This document shows positions 22,974-35,646 of a stretch of DNA of 64,000 nucleotides, piece after piece. The notes under the pieces are model-generated. The model searched no databases and was not told where the DNA came from. It worked only from the letters and a program-made list of their open reading frames with translations. The first letter of the stretch is position 1, and each line of letters begins with the position of its first letter. Source of the stretch: Hsuehochloa calcarea (Eukaryota; Streptophyta; Magnoliopsida; Poales; Poaceae); NCBI GenBank assembly GCA_036346395.1, contig CM070611.1, positions 27,290,473 through 27,354,472 on the forward strand. The letters run 5' to 3'. The translations under genes and the position numbers were made by a program.

Positions 22974-24566
22974 TGAAGGGATCGCGGCAAGGCTACGATA
23001 GCAGAAACAAAAAATTACCGCGCAACCAAGGAACCACCGCTAGTAATAGATCACGAGATTACCGCTAGACACGTCGACTGTGAGCGAAGTAGAGTCATTG
23101 TAGCGAAGTTGATGCGCCAGAATCGTACTTCACGACATGTCCCTCCTTCGACGGTCGCACTTGCCGCACGCCCGCTTCCTCCGAGTGGTCGTATTCACCA
23201 CGCAACTTCTCCTCTGACTCTGGTGATCGACACGAGTCGCGGATCGTCCTAGTGTTGATGCTTCGCAACAACACCTCCGAGGTATCCACATGTACGGGGC
23301 AGGATCACCACGCGCTGGAGTGCTAGCACCGGTAGCGTGGTTGAGAAGGAGTGGCTATTAGGGTTTCGTGGAGTTCTTCCAAAGATCATCCTCTCTCTCG
23401 CCCCATGCCACCGCCTCTTTATATAGGCATCCATGATGGGTCTCGATATTGAGGCCCATTAGGAACTCAAGGCCTATACAAATTCGGATCACCATCCAAA
23501 AATAGATTCTAGCCCTTTAAATACAAAGTTCATGTGTAATCGGTTATGACCCTAAACTCTTTTTCGAACACCACTGTTAGCGACTCTAGCAAAGACATAA
23601 CGATTCCCGAACACACATAGAATAGCTGACGAACCTTGATGTAATATGATCTATGACCAGTCCTCATCACTTGCGATCAGCTCAGATTCCATAAGACCAA
23701 ATCTTATTTGTCCCAACCACCAGAATCTGCATTTACCAAGTCCATACCATTCTCGTGATTACGCTCGATCAATCTACGACCACATCAGATTCCATACGAC
23801 CACCAGAATCGATCGAACTAAGCGACCTACTCAAGCATTCTCCTTTTCCTCACGATGTCCGGTTGAACTCCCGTGAGATGTTGTGTCATCCATGGACTGC
23901 TCAATACTTTCTCGATCGAGTGTCTGATAACTTCATGTGGTCGACACTTCACCACTAGTGGCATAGCCATGTATTTTCTTTATCCGATCACCACGAGGGC
24001 CCGAGACATCTCTCCGTTATGTTAGGAGGGCAAATCCCATCTCGACTACCACATCCCTCCGCATGTTTCATAGTATACCCAAATCCACCTTTATAACTAC
24101 CTAGCCATTTAGTGGCGCTTGACAACCCCTAAGAGTGCCATTACACATGTAGGGAACCATGCTGAACTCAGGTCTAAGGATTATACATCATCATTACTTG
24201 AGACCAACTAATGACACATAGATTCATAACAATCTCAATAGTGTCTCAATGATGGGTCTATCTAACCCCATGTTCTCTAACATGTGCCCACATTTTTGAT
24301 TCGACATCCCCATATCCATGACCGTGAAACATGGTCATCAATCAATATATGTGTCGATCGAGAGTCACCGTGTTCCACCAAGAATATCCGACCAATGATA
24401 CATTTAAAATGACATCATATAAGTTAAAGAGTTACACCAACAAGTCACATACTTATTGATCTATAACTGATGATCCATTCAAGGAACACGATAACATATT
24501 ATCAAAATCATTAACATAACGAAATATCATCATCTCTATGATTGCTTCTAGGGCATATTTCCAACA
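22974..24566 (-). repeat. 3' LTR of the BARE-like element
   Basis: It is 1,593 bp long. On the minus strand it starts TGTTGGAAATATGCCC at 24566 and ends at 22974. The minus-strand TATA box TATATAA lies at 23419-23425. Confidence 0.9.
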
Positions 24567-24580
24567 GTCTCCCACTTACA
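24567..24580 (-). other. Polypurine tract of the BARE-like element
   Basis: The minus strand reads GTAAGTGGGAGAC directly before the 3' LTR. It is the primer for plus-strand DNA synthesis. Confidence 0.8.
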
Positions 24581-24656
24581 CTAGAGTCAATCATTCAAGT
24601 ATCTAATACCGATAGCTTTGTGTGCGCCTCATGCTTTGGCTATGAGAGAGGCTTAG

Positions 24657-24983
24657 TCAACGGATAAATGACATTTGAACTGTATGAACTTTGCATATCT
24701 TAACATCTCCTCTATCGACTACCATGAATGAGATGAAAACGCTTGAGTATATGTTTGACTTCGATGGGATCTCGGCCTTAGCCTGAGCAATGGCTCTATT
24801 ATTGTCACAATAGAGATCCATTAGGCTCAAGGCACTCATAACTACACCCAACTCAGCAATGAAATCCCTTATCCAAACACCTTCCTTTGCTTCTTCAGAA
24901 GCCGCAATGTACTCGGCCTCCGTCGTAGATTCAACAACCGTTTCTTGCTTGGAACTTTTCCAGCTCACTACTCCTCCATTCAA
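24657..24983 (-). pseudogene. Copia RNase H domain (fragment)
   Basis: The frame reads MNGGVVSWKSSKQETVVEST and TEAEYIAASEEAKEGVWIRD, followed by LYCDNNRAIAQAK. These are the standard RNase H motifs of plant Copia polyproteins (SWKSxKQ, TEAEY, CDNxxAI). The frame is lost after SNIYS, before the usual HIDV and DPLTK tail. It is continuous with the reverse transcriptase region upstream only through frameshifts. Confidence 0.85.
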
Positions 24984-25071
24984 AATGAATACAAAACCAG
25001 ATTACGAACGATAATCATCTTTGTCGGTTTGGAAGCTTGCATCGGTGTAACCCTTTACAACGAGCTCTTCA

Positions 25072-26094
25072 TCACCACCATAAAACTAGGAACACATCAT
25101 TAGTTTTTCTCAAGTACTTAAGAATATTTTTCACAGCTGTCCAGTGACATTCACCGGGATCAGCCTGGTATCTGCTCATAAAACTTAGAGCATATGATAC
25201 ATCTGGTTGGGTACAAATCATGGCATACATAATAGATCCAGTGGCCAAAGCATATGGAATGCTATTCATACGGTCTCGCTCATTAGTGGTCGAAGGACAC
25301 TGATTCTTGCTAAGACTTATGCCATGTGACATAGGAAAGAACCCTTTCTTGGCATCATACATGTTGAACCGATTCAACACCTTGTCAATATAAGTACTTT
25401 AGCTTAATCCAATTAGCCTTCTTGATCTATCTATGTAGATATTTATTCCCAATATATATACTGCCTCTCCTAGGTCTTTCATAGAAAAACTATTTTTCAA
25501 TGATACCTTAACGGATTTCAGCATAGGAATGGCATTCCCAATCAATAATATGTCATCCACATATAAGATTAGGATTACAAGTGCGTTCCCACTAACCCTC
25601 ATGTAAACACAAGGTTCTTCTTTGTTTTTGATAAAACCAAACATTTTAATTTCCTCATCAAAACGCAAATTCCAACCCCGAGATGCTTGCTTCAACCCAT
25701 AAATAGATTTCTGAAGTTTGCACACTTTACTAGCATTCTTTGGATCAACAAAACCTTCAGGCTGTGTCATGTACACATCCTCACTTAGGTTTCTATTAAG
25801 GAAAGCCATTTTAACATCCATCTGCTATATCTCATAGTCGAAATATGTAGCAATAGCTAGAATGATTCGAATAGATTTAAGCATCGCTACTGGTGAGAAA
25901 GTCTCATCGTAGTCAACTCCTTGAACTTGTCGAAACTCTTTTGCGACAAGTCGAGCTTTATGAATGTGAACATTTCTATCCATATCAATCTTTTTCTTAT
26001 AAATCCATTTGCACTCAATAGTTTTAACACCATCAAGTGGATCGACTAGGTTCCGAACCTGATTGATACTCATGGAGTCTATCTCGGACTTCAT
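25072..26094 (-). pseudogene. Copia reverse transcriptase (broken)
   Basis: Three frames make up the domain. 26094-25825 carries ECKWIYKKK and ARLVAKEFRQVQGVDYDETF. 25821-25399 carries MDVKMAFLN, IYGLKQASRGWN and the catalytic LILYVDDILLIGN. 25380-25072 carries MLNRFNMYDAKKGFFPMSHG and SYALSFMSRYQADPGECHWT. All catalytic motifs of the Copia reverse transcriptase are recognisable. Stop codons and shifts between the frames mean no functional enzyme is made. Confidence 0.88.
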
Positions 26095-26099
26095 GGCTC

Positions 26100-27690
26100 C
26101 AAGCCATTTCTCGTAACTGGTCTATCATTGCTTCCTTATAAGTTTTAGGCTCGCCATTATTCAACAATAATACGTCATGCCCATACCATATAGGCAATTG
26201 ACGTGGCCTTTTAGATCTACGTGGGGCTGATGTCTCATCTACAGGTTCAACAACACTTTGTTCTCCTGTAGAGATTCAATAGGAGTTGAAACACTTTCAG
26301 ATGGTTCCCGAACTTCTTCGAGTTGCATCTTTCTCCTACTGACACCTTTTGAAAGAAACTCTTTCTCCAAAAAAACACTATTTCGGGCAACAAACACTTT
26401 GTCCTCCTCTTGATTGTAGAAATAATATCATTTGGTTTCCCTAGGATATCCTATGAAGAAGCATTTATCTGACTTGGGTACGAGTTTGTCAGACGTCAAA
26501 CGTTTAACATAGACATCACATCCCCAAATCTTTAGAAAAGACAAGCTAGGACTCTTCCCAGTCCATATTTCATATGGTGTCTTATCTACTGATTTAGATG
26601 GTACCCTATTCAAAGTGAAAGCGACAGTTTCTAGAGCGTAACCCTAAAAATACAATGGCAGATCTGATTGGCTAATCATTGACCGAACCATGTCCAACAA
26701 GGTCCGATTACGCCGCTCGGACACCCCATTCCACTATGGAGTACTTGGTGATGTAAGCTGTGGAACAGTTCCACATTATTTCAAATGATTACCAAAATCA
26801 TGGCTCAAAAATTCTCCTCCACGATAAGATTGTAAAGACTTGATTGTCTTACCAAGTTGGTTTTGTACCTCATTCTGGAACTCCTTGAACTTCTCAAATG
26901 ATTCTGACTTGTGCCTCATTAAATAGATATATCCATATCTACTAAAGTCATTGGTGAAAGTAATAAAGTACTGAAAACCACATCTAGTTGTCGTGCTCAT
27001 TGGTCCACACACATCGGTATGTATGCGCACTCAATAAGCTCTGACGCCTTTCATTCCGACCGAAAAGGTGTCTTGGTCATCTTTCCGCTCAAGCAAGATT
27101 CGCACGCTTCAAATGATTCCAAATCAAATGAGTTTAGAATTCCATCATCATGGAGCCTTTTCATGCTTTCTCACTTATGTGACCCCAACGACAATGCCAA
27201 ATAAAAGTGGAATTCATATCATTAGGCCAAGCCACTTTGCATTAAAATTATAGATAGGTGAATCATCAAGATTTAAAATAAGCAACCTGCTCAAAACGGA
27301 GCATAGACATAAAACATTCCATTCAAAAATATAGAACAACCATTGTTCTCTATAATGAACTTATAACCTCTGCCATCAAACACGATGCGGAGATGATATT
27401 TCTACTTATGGTCGGAACGTAATAACAATTATTTAGTTCCATAATAAATCTCAAGGCAATAGTAATGGCAAAGTCCCGACGGCTAATGCAAAGAACTCTT
27501 GCTTTATTCTCGACGCCAAGATCCATCTCGCCCTTGTTAATCTCATACTCCTTGTTAGACTCAATCGAATTACAAATATGAGCAACCGATCCGTGATCAA
27601 ATACCCACGAGTTAACATAAGAATCAGCAAGAAAACATCTATAACATTAATACCAAGTGGAAGGTTTAGTCCCACCATTCTTTTTAGATC
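26100..27690 (-). pseudogene. Copia protease/integrase region (broken)
   Basis: The integrase core is seen at 27030-26776 with IHTDVCGPMSTTTRCGFQYF and a degraded SYRGGEFLS, where most copies have SDxGGE. The piece at 26613-26428 reads MNRVPSKSVDKTPYEIWTGK, the usual end of the core domain. The region between has stop codons. Remains of the protease and pre-integrase zinc region can be followed up to about 27650. The nuclease would have inserted the cDNA into host DNA. Confidence 0.8.
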
Positions 27691-27692
27691 AC

Positions 27693-28509
27693 CTAGGTAT
27701 TTCTTGCGCCCTCTTCCAAAGGGCCTGCCTCCTTGCAAGAAAAGCATTCATTCTCTTGAGTTGGGCCGGACTTAGTCTTGAGTTTAGGCTTGATAGCTTG
27801 GATCCCATCCGAAGCCTTACCCTTACCTTTGACCCAAGTCTTAGCCTTCTTCTTGAAGCTTGTACTCTTTTGCGCAATTATCACATGACTATTGCTTTTC
27901 TTAATGCTGTCCTCTGCAGTCTTAAGCATCATATACAGTTCGGTGAGATTCTTGTCTAAGTCATTCATATGGAAAGTCATAATGAACTGCCCATAGCTTG
28001 TAGGAAGCGAAGCAAGAATCAAAATTGTAGCCAACTCTTGACTAAGTGGAAAACTAAGTTTTTCCAAGCTCTAAGTGTAACCAACCATTTTGATCACATG
28101 TGGGCTCACCGGACTACCCTCAGTTAGCTGACTCCCAAATAGTTTCTTTGAGATCTCATATCTCTCAGTTCTTGCTTGTGTTTCAAACATGCCTTTGAGC
28201 GCCACGATCATATCGTAGGCCTCAATGTTCTCAAACTACTTCTAAATGTCTGAGTTCATTGCAGCAAGCATGCGACAGCTAACATCAAGGGACTCATCAC
28301 ATGCCTTTTTATAGGTTGTTTTAAGAGCAACAGCAGCATTCTCAGCAGGCACATCAGGAATTGGTTCCTCTAGAACATGTTCCTTTTTATCTTATCTAAG
28401 AACAATTCTCAAGTTATGGACCAATCCCAAAATTTATTCCATTCAGTTTTTCCTTATCAAGAATCGAACGTAAAGCAAAACTGGATATAGGTATAGCAGT
28501 TGGTGCCAT
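27693..28509 (-). pseudogene. Copia gag (broken)
   Basis: The start codon is probably at 28509, giving MAPTAIPISSFALRSILDKE, close to the known BARE-type gag start. Stops follow within about 40 codons. The second half, 28067-27693, is open and reads ATILILASLPTSYGQFIMTF and then a basic stretch. It ends at a zinc-knuckle remnant, CFSCKEAG, in which the His and last Cys are lost. Confidence 0.82.
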
Positions 28510-29964
28510 GATCTACAACATAAAATATGCAAAACTAAGACATATGTTCAAGAAAAGTAACTTCTATTAAACAATTTAATGAAGATACTCCCACTGAATA
28601 CCATATCCCTCTTATGACATTTAGTGATTCAAGACCCGCAATCGGTCAATCTACTAGTGAGCTTTGGCATCACTGCTAGAAGATTAGTGAATTTGGTAAG
28701 CAACCCTTTGCTAATCATATCTCTATATGACTCTTATTGTTGGGCAAAGATTCTATGCTCTGGCACCCAACCCTATGCCTCAAAGTCCATAACCGTTATG
28801 ATGACCTTGTCAAGTTAAACCAACACTTGTGTGTAAGTGTCCGACACAAACACATCTAGTCAAGGAATATTAATGGCACTCTGCTTTAGCAAGACCTACC
28901 ATTAAAATACAAGACTATGGATGGCGCAACTATTTGGGAGGGCATCAATTTAACTTAATATTACTTGAGGGAAATTTACTTCTACCATGTTAAAAGCATT
29001 TCAAGCAATTAAATAACAAGCATAGAAATAAATGTACAGGAATATAAGGGCATTCACGGACAATCAAATTGCATTGTGATATATCCTTTCTTATGGTGAT
29101 CTCCATCTCCAAGCATCCTGTTCGCCATGCCTCCAAGTTGCCAAAACCTCCAAGTACTCCCACTAAGCCATTACACCTAACAGCACTAGGGATAAAATTA
29201 CAAGGAGTAAATTAGCATCACAATTCGACACGCAGGCCGTTATACAAATATAGACAACCTTGGGCTGCAATAAACATGACATGCAGGTCATGAACATTAC
29301 ACACATGCATGCATCTCATACATCATGGGTCATACTATTCACATCAATCCCTGCAATAATGAGTTAGGCATGGGATAGCATTCTATTGGGCAACAAGAAC
29401 ACACACTACAAAAGCGCGGTCTGATTACCCAGCACGGCGGTCCCACTAGCCGGTTAACGGACGGGGTTCGAAGGGGCAGCGCCCTGGAAATTTTTTCTGG
29501 AACATGAATCTTATTCATGAAACTGAGCTTTGGAAATCATCATATTAATCATATTAACCCTATTCCGAACCGATCTGATCATTGCCTTGATAAGACCACA
29601 CACTGCGGCATACTCCGATGGCGGAATTCCGACCGGTAGGAGTATCATGCAATGTGATCGTGAACAAGCGTAACAAAATATCTGGTACTTTTCGATCGTA
29701 ACTCTGATTCGATCAACCACATTAATCTTCGTGTGCTCCAATGGATTTACGATCACTGTCTGCCCCGATGGCGAAAACCAACCGGTAAAGGCAAGTTGTG
29801 ATACGACCATGCAAGTACGATCACGAAATGACGAATAAAAACCCATCATACCACCAACGCGCATGGATGATCATATTGACCACCGCCAAAACAGAGATAG
29901 ATCATATCTATAACTTCCACATATCACAATATGTGTTCAATCCGAATCTAAAACTAGACGGAAT
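28510..29964 (-). other. Untranslated leader of the BARE-like element
   Basis: This is about 1.45 kb between the primer site and gag on the minus strand, without coding frames. A self-complementary core, GGGCGCTGCCC on the minus strand (about 29473-29484), resembles a kissing-loop dimerisation site. Confidence 0.65.
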
Positions 29965-29977
29965 GGCTCTGATACCA
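29965..29977 (-). other. Primer binding site of the BARE-like element
   Basis: The minus strand reads TGGTATCAGAGCC one base after the 5' LTR end. It is complementary to the 3' end of initiator-Met tRNA. Confidence 0.9.
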
Positions 29978-32900
29978 CTGAAGGGATCGTGGCAAGGCTA
30001 CGATAGCACAAACAAAAATTTATCACGCAACCAAGGAACCACCGCTAGTAATAGATCACGAGATTACAGCTAGACGTGTCAACTCGTAGCAGAAGTAGAG
30101 TCGTTGTAGCAACTTGATGGAGTCGTAGTCGTACTCACGACGCGTCACCTCCTTCGATTGGTCGCACTTGCCGCGCGTATGCTCCTCCGAGTGATTGTAC
30201 TCACCACGTGACTTCTCCTTCAACTCCGGTGATCGACATGAGTCGTGGATCGTCCTATTGCTGATGCTTCGCAACAACACCTCCGAGGTATCCACACGTA
30301 CGGGGCAGGATCACCACGAGCTGGAGTGCTAGCACCGGCAGTGTGGTTGAGAATGCGTGGCTATTAGGGTTTCAGGAGCTCTTCCAAAGATCATCCTCTC
30401 TCTCGCCCCATGCCACCACCCCTCTTTATATAGGCATCCATGATGGGTCTCGATATTGAGGCCCATTAGTGTGAGGACCCCCGGGTTATCTCCTTAAGAC
30501 CGATACTAAGCATGGTCTTAGGGACATAGCTCGGGACCTCAAGTAAGTGGATTCCAACTTAACTCCATCCAAGCTAGAGACACAACCGCAACTAGAGCCC
30601 CAACGATCGTGCGCGCTCCTCATGAAGCGCTACATGATTGTCGGCCTCCAATAAGCCAAGCCCACCACTTAGTGTGTTAAATGGGAAGCCACGAATAGCG
30701 AGCATGAACTCATATTGGCTCCCAACATCAGCGACCAATATGCTCATACTCTCATGCAATGTTGATTACATCCATACAACAATCATACATTAATAGTCCA
30801 AAAGACATACGACATAATAGTTAAGGTCTACAACTATTACAAATGGCCGACCGGCCAAATTCAAATAAGAGTATTAAGTAGCAGCGGAAACAAGTAAATA
30901 ACCAAAAGACCAGTAGTGGTATGCCCCATAACCCATCGGCAACCGACTGGGAGTTAAATGAAAGCATTACTCGTCAGCGTCGCCAAAATCGGCGCTAATA
31001 AGCTCAACGGGCTCATACCCTTCCTCACCTAAAATTGCAGCAACCGGGTTGAGTACAAAGGTACTCGCAAGTCTTACACAAATAAAAATTAGTATGTTAG
31101 AGGCTGTTTCAAGGGATGGCTCATATTGGCTTAGTTTTACAAAAGAGACGCAACATTTAACAACCTACACATACTAGTTTTTCAAGTGCCAATTCTAAAT
31201 CAGATTTGAAATAGGAATAAAGCATGTGAATAAGTAATAAATTGAATGACAAATGTATCATATAAATACCAAAGTGGCGGTCCACTTTGATACAACAACA
31301 AGTGCACAAATAACAAAGTGGCGGTCCACTTTGCTACAACAACAAACATGAACATCCCATTCATGACAATACCAAGTTTTACAACAATTTAAATATGTCA
31401 AAGTCTAACAATAAGCAGCCACAAACTCAAGCGGTCGTCCATAACCGTGGATACGGCTATTCGAATAGATTTATACCCTGCAGGGGTGTACTACTTTACC
31501 CACATGACTTGATTAGCCCGTATGCCTCCAGATGCCTCCGAAAATAGCATACTTCCTAAGGTATGCCGGCTGGGTAAATCAAGACTCGGTATTTTTCAGC
31601 AAGTTAACATTATTGAGTTGAATCGCCCATGCGCGACATGATCCCACTTAGGGTAGGTTACACCACCCACCAACCAAATGGGCACGCAAGTTGTGCTGGG
31701 AACGCCGACCAAATTGATAAAACTTAAATAGTGTTACCCACACAATAAAAGATTGCAATCGGCACCCTACGAAACATATATGCGATGGAACACATATACG
31801 TCCTCACACTACCATTCATCAACTCAACAACACTGACCCCTTACTTAACCAAGCAATGCCCATACACTGCGTGTGGTAGCACGAGTTTTGCTTGAACTGC
31901 AGGTACCCAAAGTTCGGTCCTTAATTGTCTAGACAAGTCCAACACTTACCCAATCTCGTGCACAAAGACACCATCACTAACCATCACTTGTCCAAACCAA
32001 AAGCTCATTTAAAATGACAAAATTTAACTCATAAAACAGATACGAAGATCTGAAATAAACCAAAAAGTTATAAAGTTTGTGTTTCCCACAATTGTCGGGT
32101 GAGTCCCAACAATCAACCTACCGTTCTAGACTTGCATGGCTAAGCAAACACATACCACGTAAGTCACACACTTATCTTAAGAATTTCCGTACTGGAATAA
32201 TTCATGGATAACCACAATGACGAGATAATAGGAGGTGTCTAACTATTCATCATAAAAATAGCGATATTTACCAAAATAGCATGCAAGCAATTAACATTGC
32301 GCTAACTTAACAAAATCTGGGATCAAATATGATGCAAAAGAAAGCTAAGATGATGCTTGCCTTGTTGGTATGCTAGCTGCTGTCTCTCAGTAGCGTATAA
32401 GTCAATATCGATAGGCTCAGAATCTACGGATCCTAAGTCACGCTCGCGAGCCATTGGATTAAAATCCAACGGTCCATAGCTGAGGCGCGTTCGGAGTGGT
32501 CCGAACGGCCCATCGAATCTCGACCGTTCATTTGACATTGCACGGCTAAGATTCGCGGCGCATTTCGGACGGTCCGAACGGCCCACTAAATCAGAGCTGT
32601 CGATTAAACATCCTACGGTCAGAAACGATCCAAGCTATACGCGTCTGAAACGGTACATTTTATTTTGTGAACCCACATGTAAGTGGCTCATTAAGACGGC
32701 TAAGACAGCGATTAAATGCTAACTCAATCATTAGACTTTAATGACCGTCATTTGCGTAAATGGACAGCTACAGTAGCTGCCCACGTACGACAACACGACC
32801 GCGCGGTTGCCCGGCGGCTTGCCGACGCTACGCGCCACGGCGGAGCTGGCCAAGGCCCTCGTTAGCTTCGCATTACTGTTGCGCATCTATGAGCGGTGGT

Positions 32901-33929
32901 GGAGACACCAGAGGTGGCCCGCAACGGCGGCTAGCCGGAGCTAAGCGGCGGCACGACAATGCCAACATGCAACCAGCTAAACGAGCTCCACGGCGTTCAA
33001 GTAAGCAGGTGCCTGAGCATCTAAGGGCTAAGAGAGAGCTACCTGAGTGCTGGAGAGAGGTGGGAGTGGCTGAAGGTAGCTTGACGCCGGAGGTGTCCAC
33101 GGCGGCGACAAGCTTCAACGTGGAGAGTACAACTGGAGCAAAATGGTGACAATTGAATGGTCTGAGTAGCCCCAGTATTATATGTCAATGCTACTAGAGC
33201 AAAGAATCGACAAAAGCCTTACCGGATCAAGGTGGGAGATGAAGGGTTTGGACTACGGCCGACTTGGTTCAACTCTCAAATGCACGGGTTCCTGGCGTGC
33301 ATTGCACAAATTAGTTTAGGGGAACTCATACTCAAGCTCAGAGTCATGATATGACGCGCGAGAGTTAGCAAGTATCTCACCGGAGGCAAGGATAGCACAA
33401 AGTTGTCCCCCGGTGCAAGCTCTGGGTGTGAACCGGAGCCGAGGAAGAAACGGTCACGTTCCAGGAGCTACAAGGTGAGGTAAGGTCAGGCATTAGCCAA
33501 AATGGAAACTCCTTGTGTCGGAAATGAAGAGGGAGGGGAAGCGCAAAGCTTACCCGAGAGTCGGCAATGTGAGCTCCTTCTTCCTCCGTGCCGAGAGGAA
33601 GAATGGCCGAGATTGGAGGTACGTGGTGCCTTAAGCCAAACCGAGGGACTGAACAGAGGCGGCAAGTAGCTGTGAAGCTCGGGATCTGTCGGTTTGGCGG
33701 TGCGATCACAGCGGTGACGGCATGCAACAGAGCTAATCGGGCGCGTGGCGAACAGCGCCTCGCCAGCCAGTGGACAAATGAAGGTTTAAGACAGGTCCGA
33801 CAGGTGGGACCCAGTGGATAGTGACTCTAAGTGGTGACCGAAGTGCGTGCGTATCGATTGGTTACACGCCGTTAGATTGAGATCTCGACGGCGGACGTCG
33901 CGCCCCCAACTTAACAAGGGCGCCTGTCG

Positions 33930-33937
33930 TTAAATAA
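33930..33937 (-). promoter_or_regulatory. Putative TATA box of the 4-kb solo LTR
   Basis: The minus strand reads TTATTTAA, about 0.57 kb from the LTR start and next to GC-rich sequence. It resembles the TATTTAAG of the LTR at 16525. Confidence 0.35.
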
Positions 33938-34371
33938 GGATCGCACGATCCGATGGGATGGTCGATGGGCAAGGGGTTCGCCGAGACAGCTCGCACTGCT
34001 GGCTCGGCGGCATCAGGCGTCCGCTTAAGTCCGATGAACAGTGTGGCCTTTGACTGATTTTGAATTTTAATTCTCCTAGTTTGACTGGCCTTCAAAAATT
34101 GTAATAAAATTCATAAAAATATGAAATTAATCAGAGGGGTTCCCGAGGTAACGTAGTACCCATATAAATGGGGGAAAACCCACAGATCAAGTTTTATTTG
34201 GTATATTTTAAATTCACAAATGCATAGGTGATATAATTGTGTTTGAATTTTAATAGGGTTTAAACCTGTTCCAGAATTCATGATAATTAATATAGTATTT
34301 GAATAAATTATTTTCGGGGATACTTCAGTAGCATTTATTTTGGTTTTTCCTTTGGAGTTCCATTTACAATT

Positions 34372-34394
34372 TATATATATATATATATATATAT
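34372..34394. repeat. (TA)n microsatellite
   Basis: An uninterrupted TA run of about 11 units inside the solo LTR. Confidence 0.95.
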
Positions 34395-35646
34395 GTTTAA
34401 TTTTTTTCACAGATTTTCCAAGTGCAATATATAATGTAAATGCTAGAAATCATGATGCATACTAATGAGATGCATAGTAATCCTCTTTATTAATCTAGGG
34501 ATGTGACAATTAGGAACTTGAGGCCTATACGAATTCGGATCACCATCCAAAAACAGATCCTAACCATTTAAGTGTGTGACCCTACAGGTTCATGTGTAAT
34601 CAGTTATGACACGGGAACTCTTTTCCGAACACCAGTCGCTAGCGGTACCTCGCAGCACATAACGATTCCCGAACACACATACAATAGCGGATTTAACCTT
34701 GATGTAATATGATCTATGACCAGTCCTCATCATTTGCGATCGATTCAGATTCCATAAGACCAGATCGTATTTGGTCCCGACCATTTCGTAACTCCTTACA
34801 ACCAAGTTCATACCATTCTGTGATTACGTTCGATCAATCTACGACCAGATCGTATATCCATACAACCAGTCCGTAACTGATCGAACTAACCGACCTACTC
34901 ATGCATTCTCCCTTTGCCTCACGATGTCTGGCTGAACTCTAGGTGAGATGTTGTGTCATCCATAGACTGTTCAATACTTTCTCGATCGAGTGTCGGATAA
35001 CTTCATGTGGTCGACAATTCGACCACTAGTGGCATAGCCATTTATTTTCTTTATCCGATCACCACGAGGGGCCCAGAGACATCTCTCATGTTATGTTAGG
35101 AGGGGCAAATCCCATCTCGACCAGTCACATCCTTCCGCATGTTTCATAGCATACCCGAAAGCCACCTTTATAACTACCTAGTTACGAGTAGCGTTTGGCA
35201 ACCCCTAAGAATGCCATTACACATATAGGGAACCATGCTGATCTTAGGTCTAAGGATTATACATCATCATTACTTGAGACCAACTAATGACACATTGATT
35301 CATAACAATCTCAATAGTGTATCAATGATGGGTCTACCCAACCCTATGTTCTCTAACATGTGCTCGCATTATTGATTCAATATCCTCATATCCATGACCG
35401 GTGAAACATGGTCATCAATCAATATATGTGCTGATCGTAGAGTCACTGATGTTCCGACCAGTGACATCCGACAAGGGATACATTTAGAATGACATCATAT
35501 AAGTTAAAGAGTTCCACTAACAAGTCACATACTTATTGATCTATAACAGATGATCCATTTAAGGAACACGATAACATATTATCAAAATCATGAACATAAC
35601 GAAATGTTATCATCTCTATGATTGCCTCTAGGGCATATTTCCAACA

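Larger units (their letters stand above)
30470..34508 (-). mobile_element. 4-kb solo LTR of a Gypsy-type element
   Basis: The unit begins TGTGAGGACCCCCGGG and ends GGGATGTGACA, with a perfect TSD, ATTAG, at 30465-30469 and 34509-34513. The uninterrupted sequence (CCCATTAGGAACT) is present in the LTR copies near 14608 and 23457. It carries the hairpin at 31051-31066, the palindrome block at 31457-31468, a TATA-like site at 33930-33937 and a (TA)n run at 34372-34394. It has no internal genes. Confidence 0.93.
22974..35646 (-). mobile_element. BARE/Angela-like Copia retrotransposon, decayed, with nested insertion
   Basis: On the minus strand the LTRs begin TGTTGGAAATATGCCC, the well-known start of the BARE/WIS/Angela group. 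The order 5' LTR, primer site, gag, integrase, reverse transcriptase, RNase H, polypurine tract, 3' LTR is complete. The flanking 5-mers are GAAGG (22969-22973) and TAAGG (35647-35651), and the empty copy at about 12425 reads CTAAGGATT, so TAAGG was the target. Without the 4,039-bp nested LTR and its TSD the element is about 8.6 kb, normal for this group. The coding region is broken in many places. Confidence 0.9.
29979..35646 (-). repeat. 5' LTR of the BARE-like element, split by a solo LTR
   Basis: The LTR proper is 29979-30469 plus 34514-35646, about 1.62 kb, matching the 3' LTR. The minus-strand TATA box is at 30426-30432. The gap is filled by the solo LTR at 30470-34508 and one copy of its target duplication. 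Confidence 0.9.

Noticed and set aside
32760..33149. 129-codon plus-strand frame inside the 4-kb solo LTR
   Set aside because: It is antisense to the LTR, has no known motif and sits in GC-rich LTR sequence.
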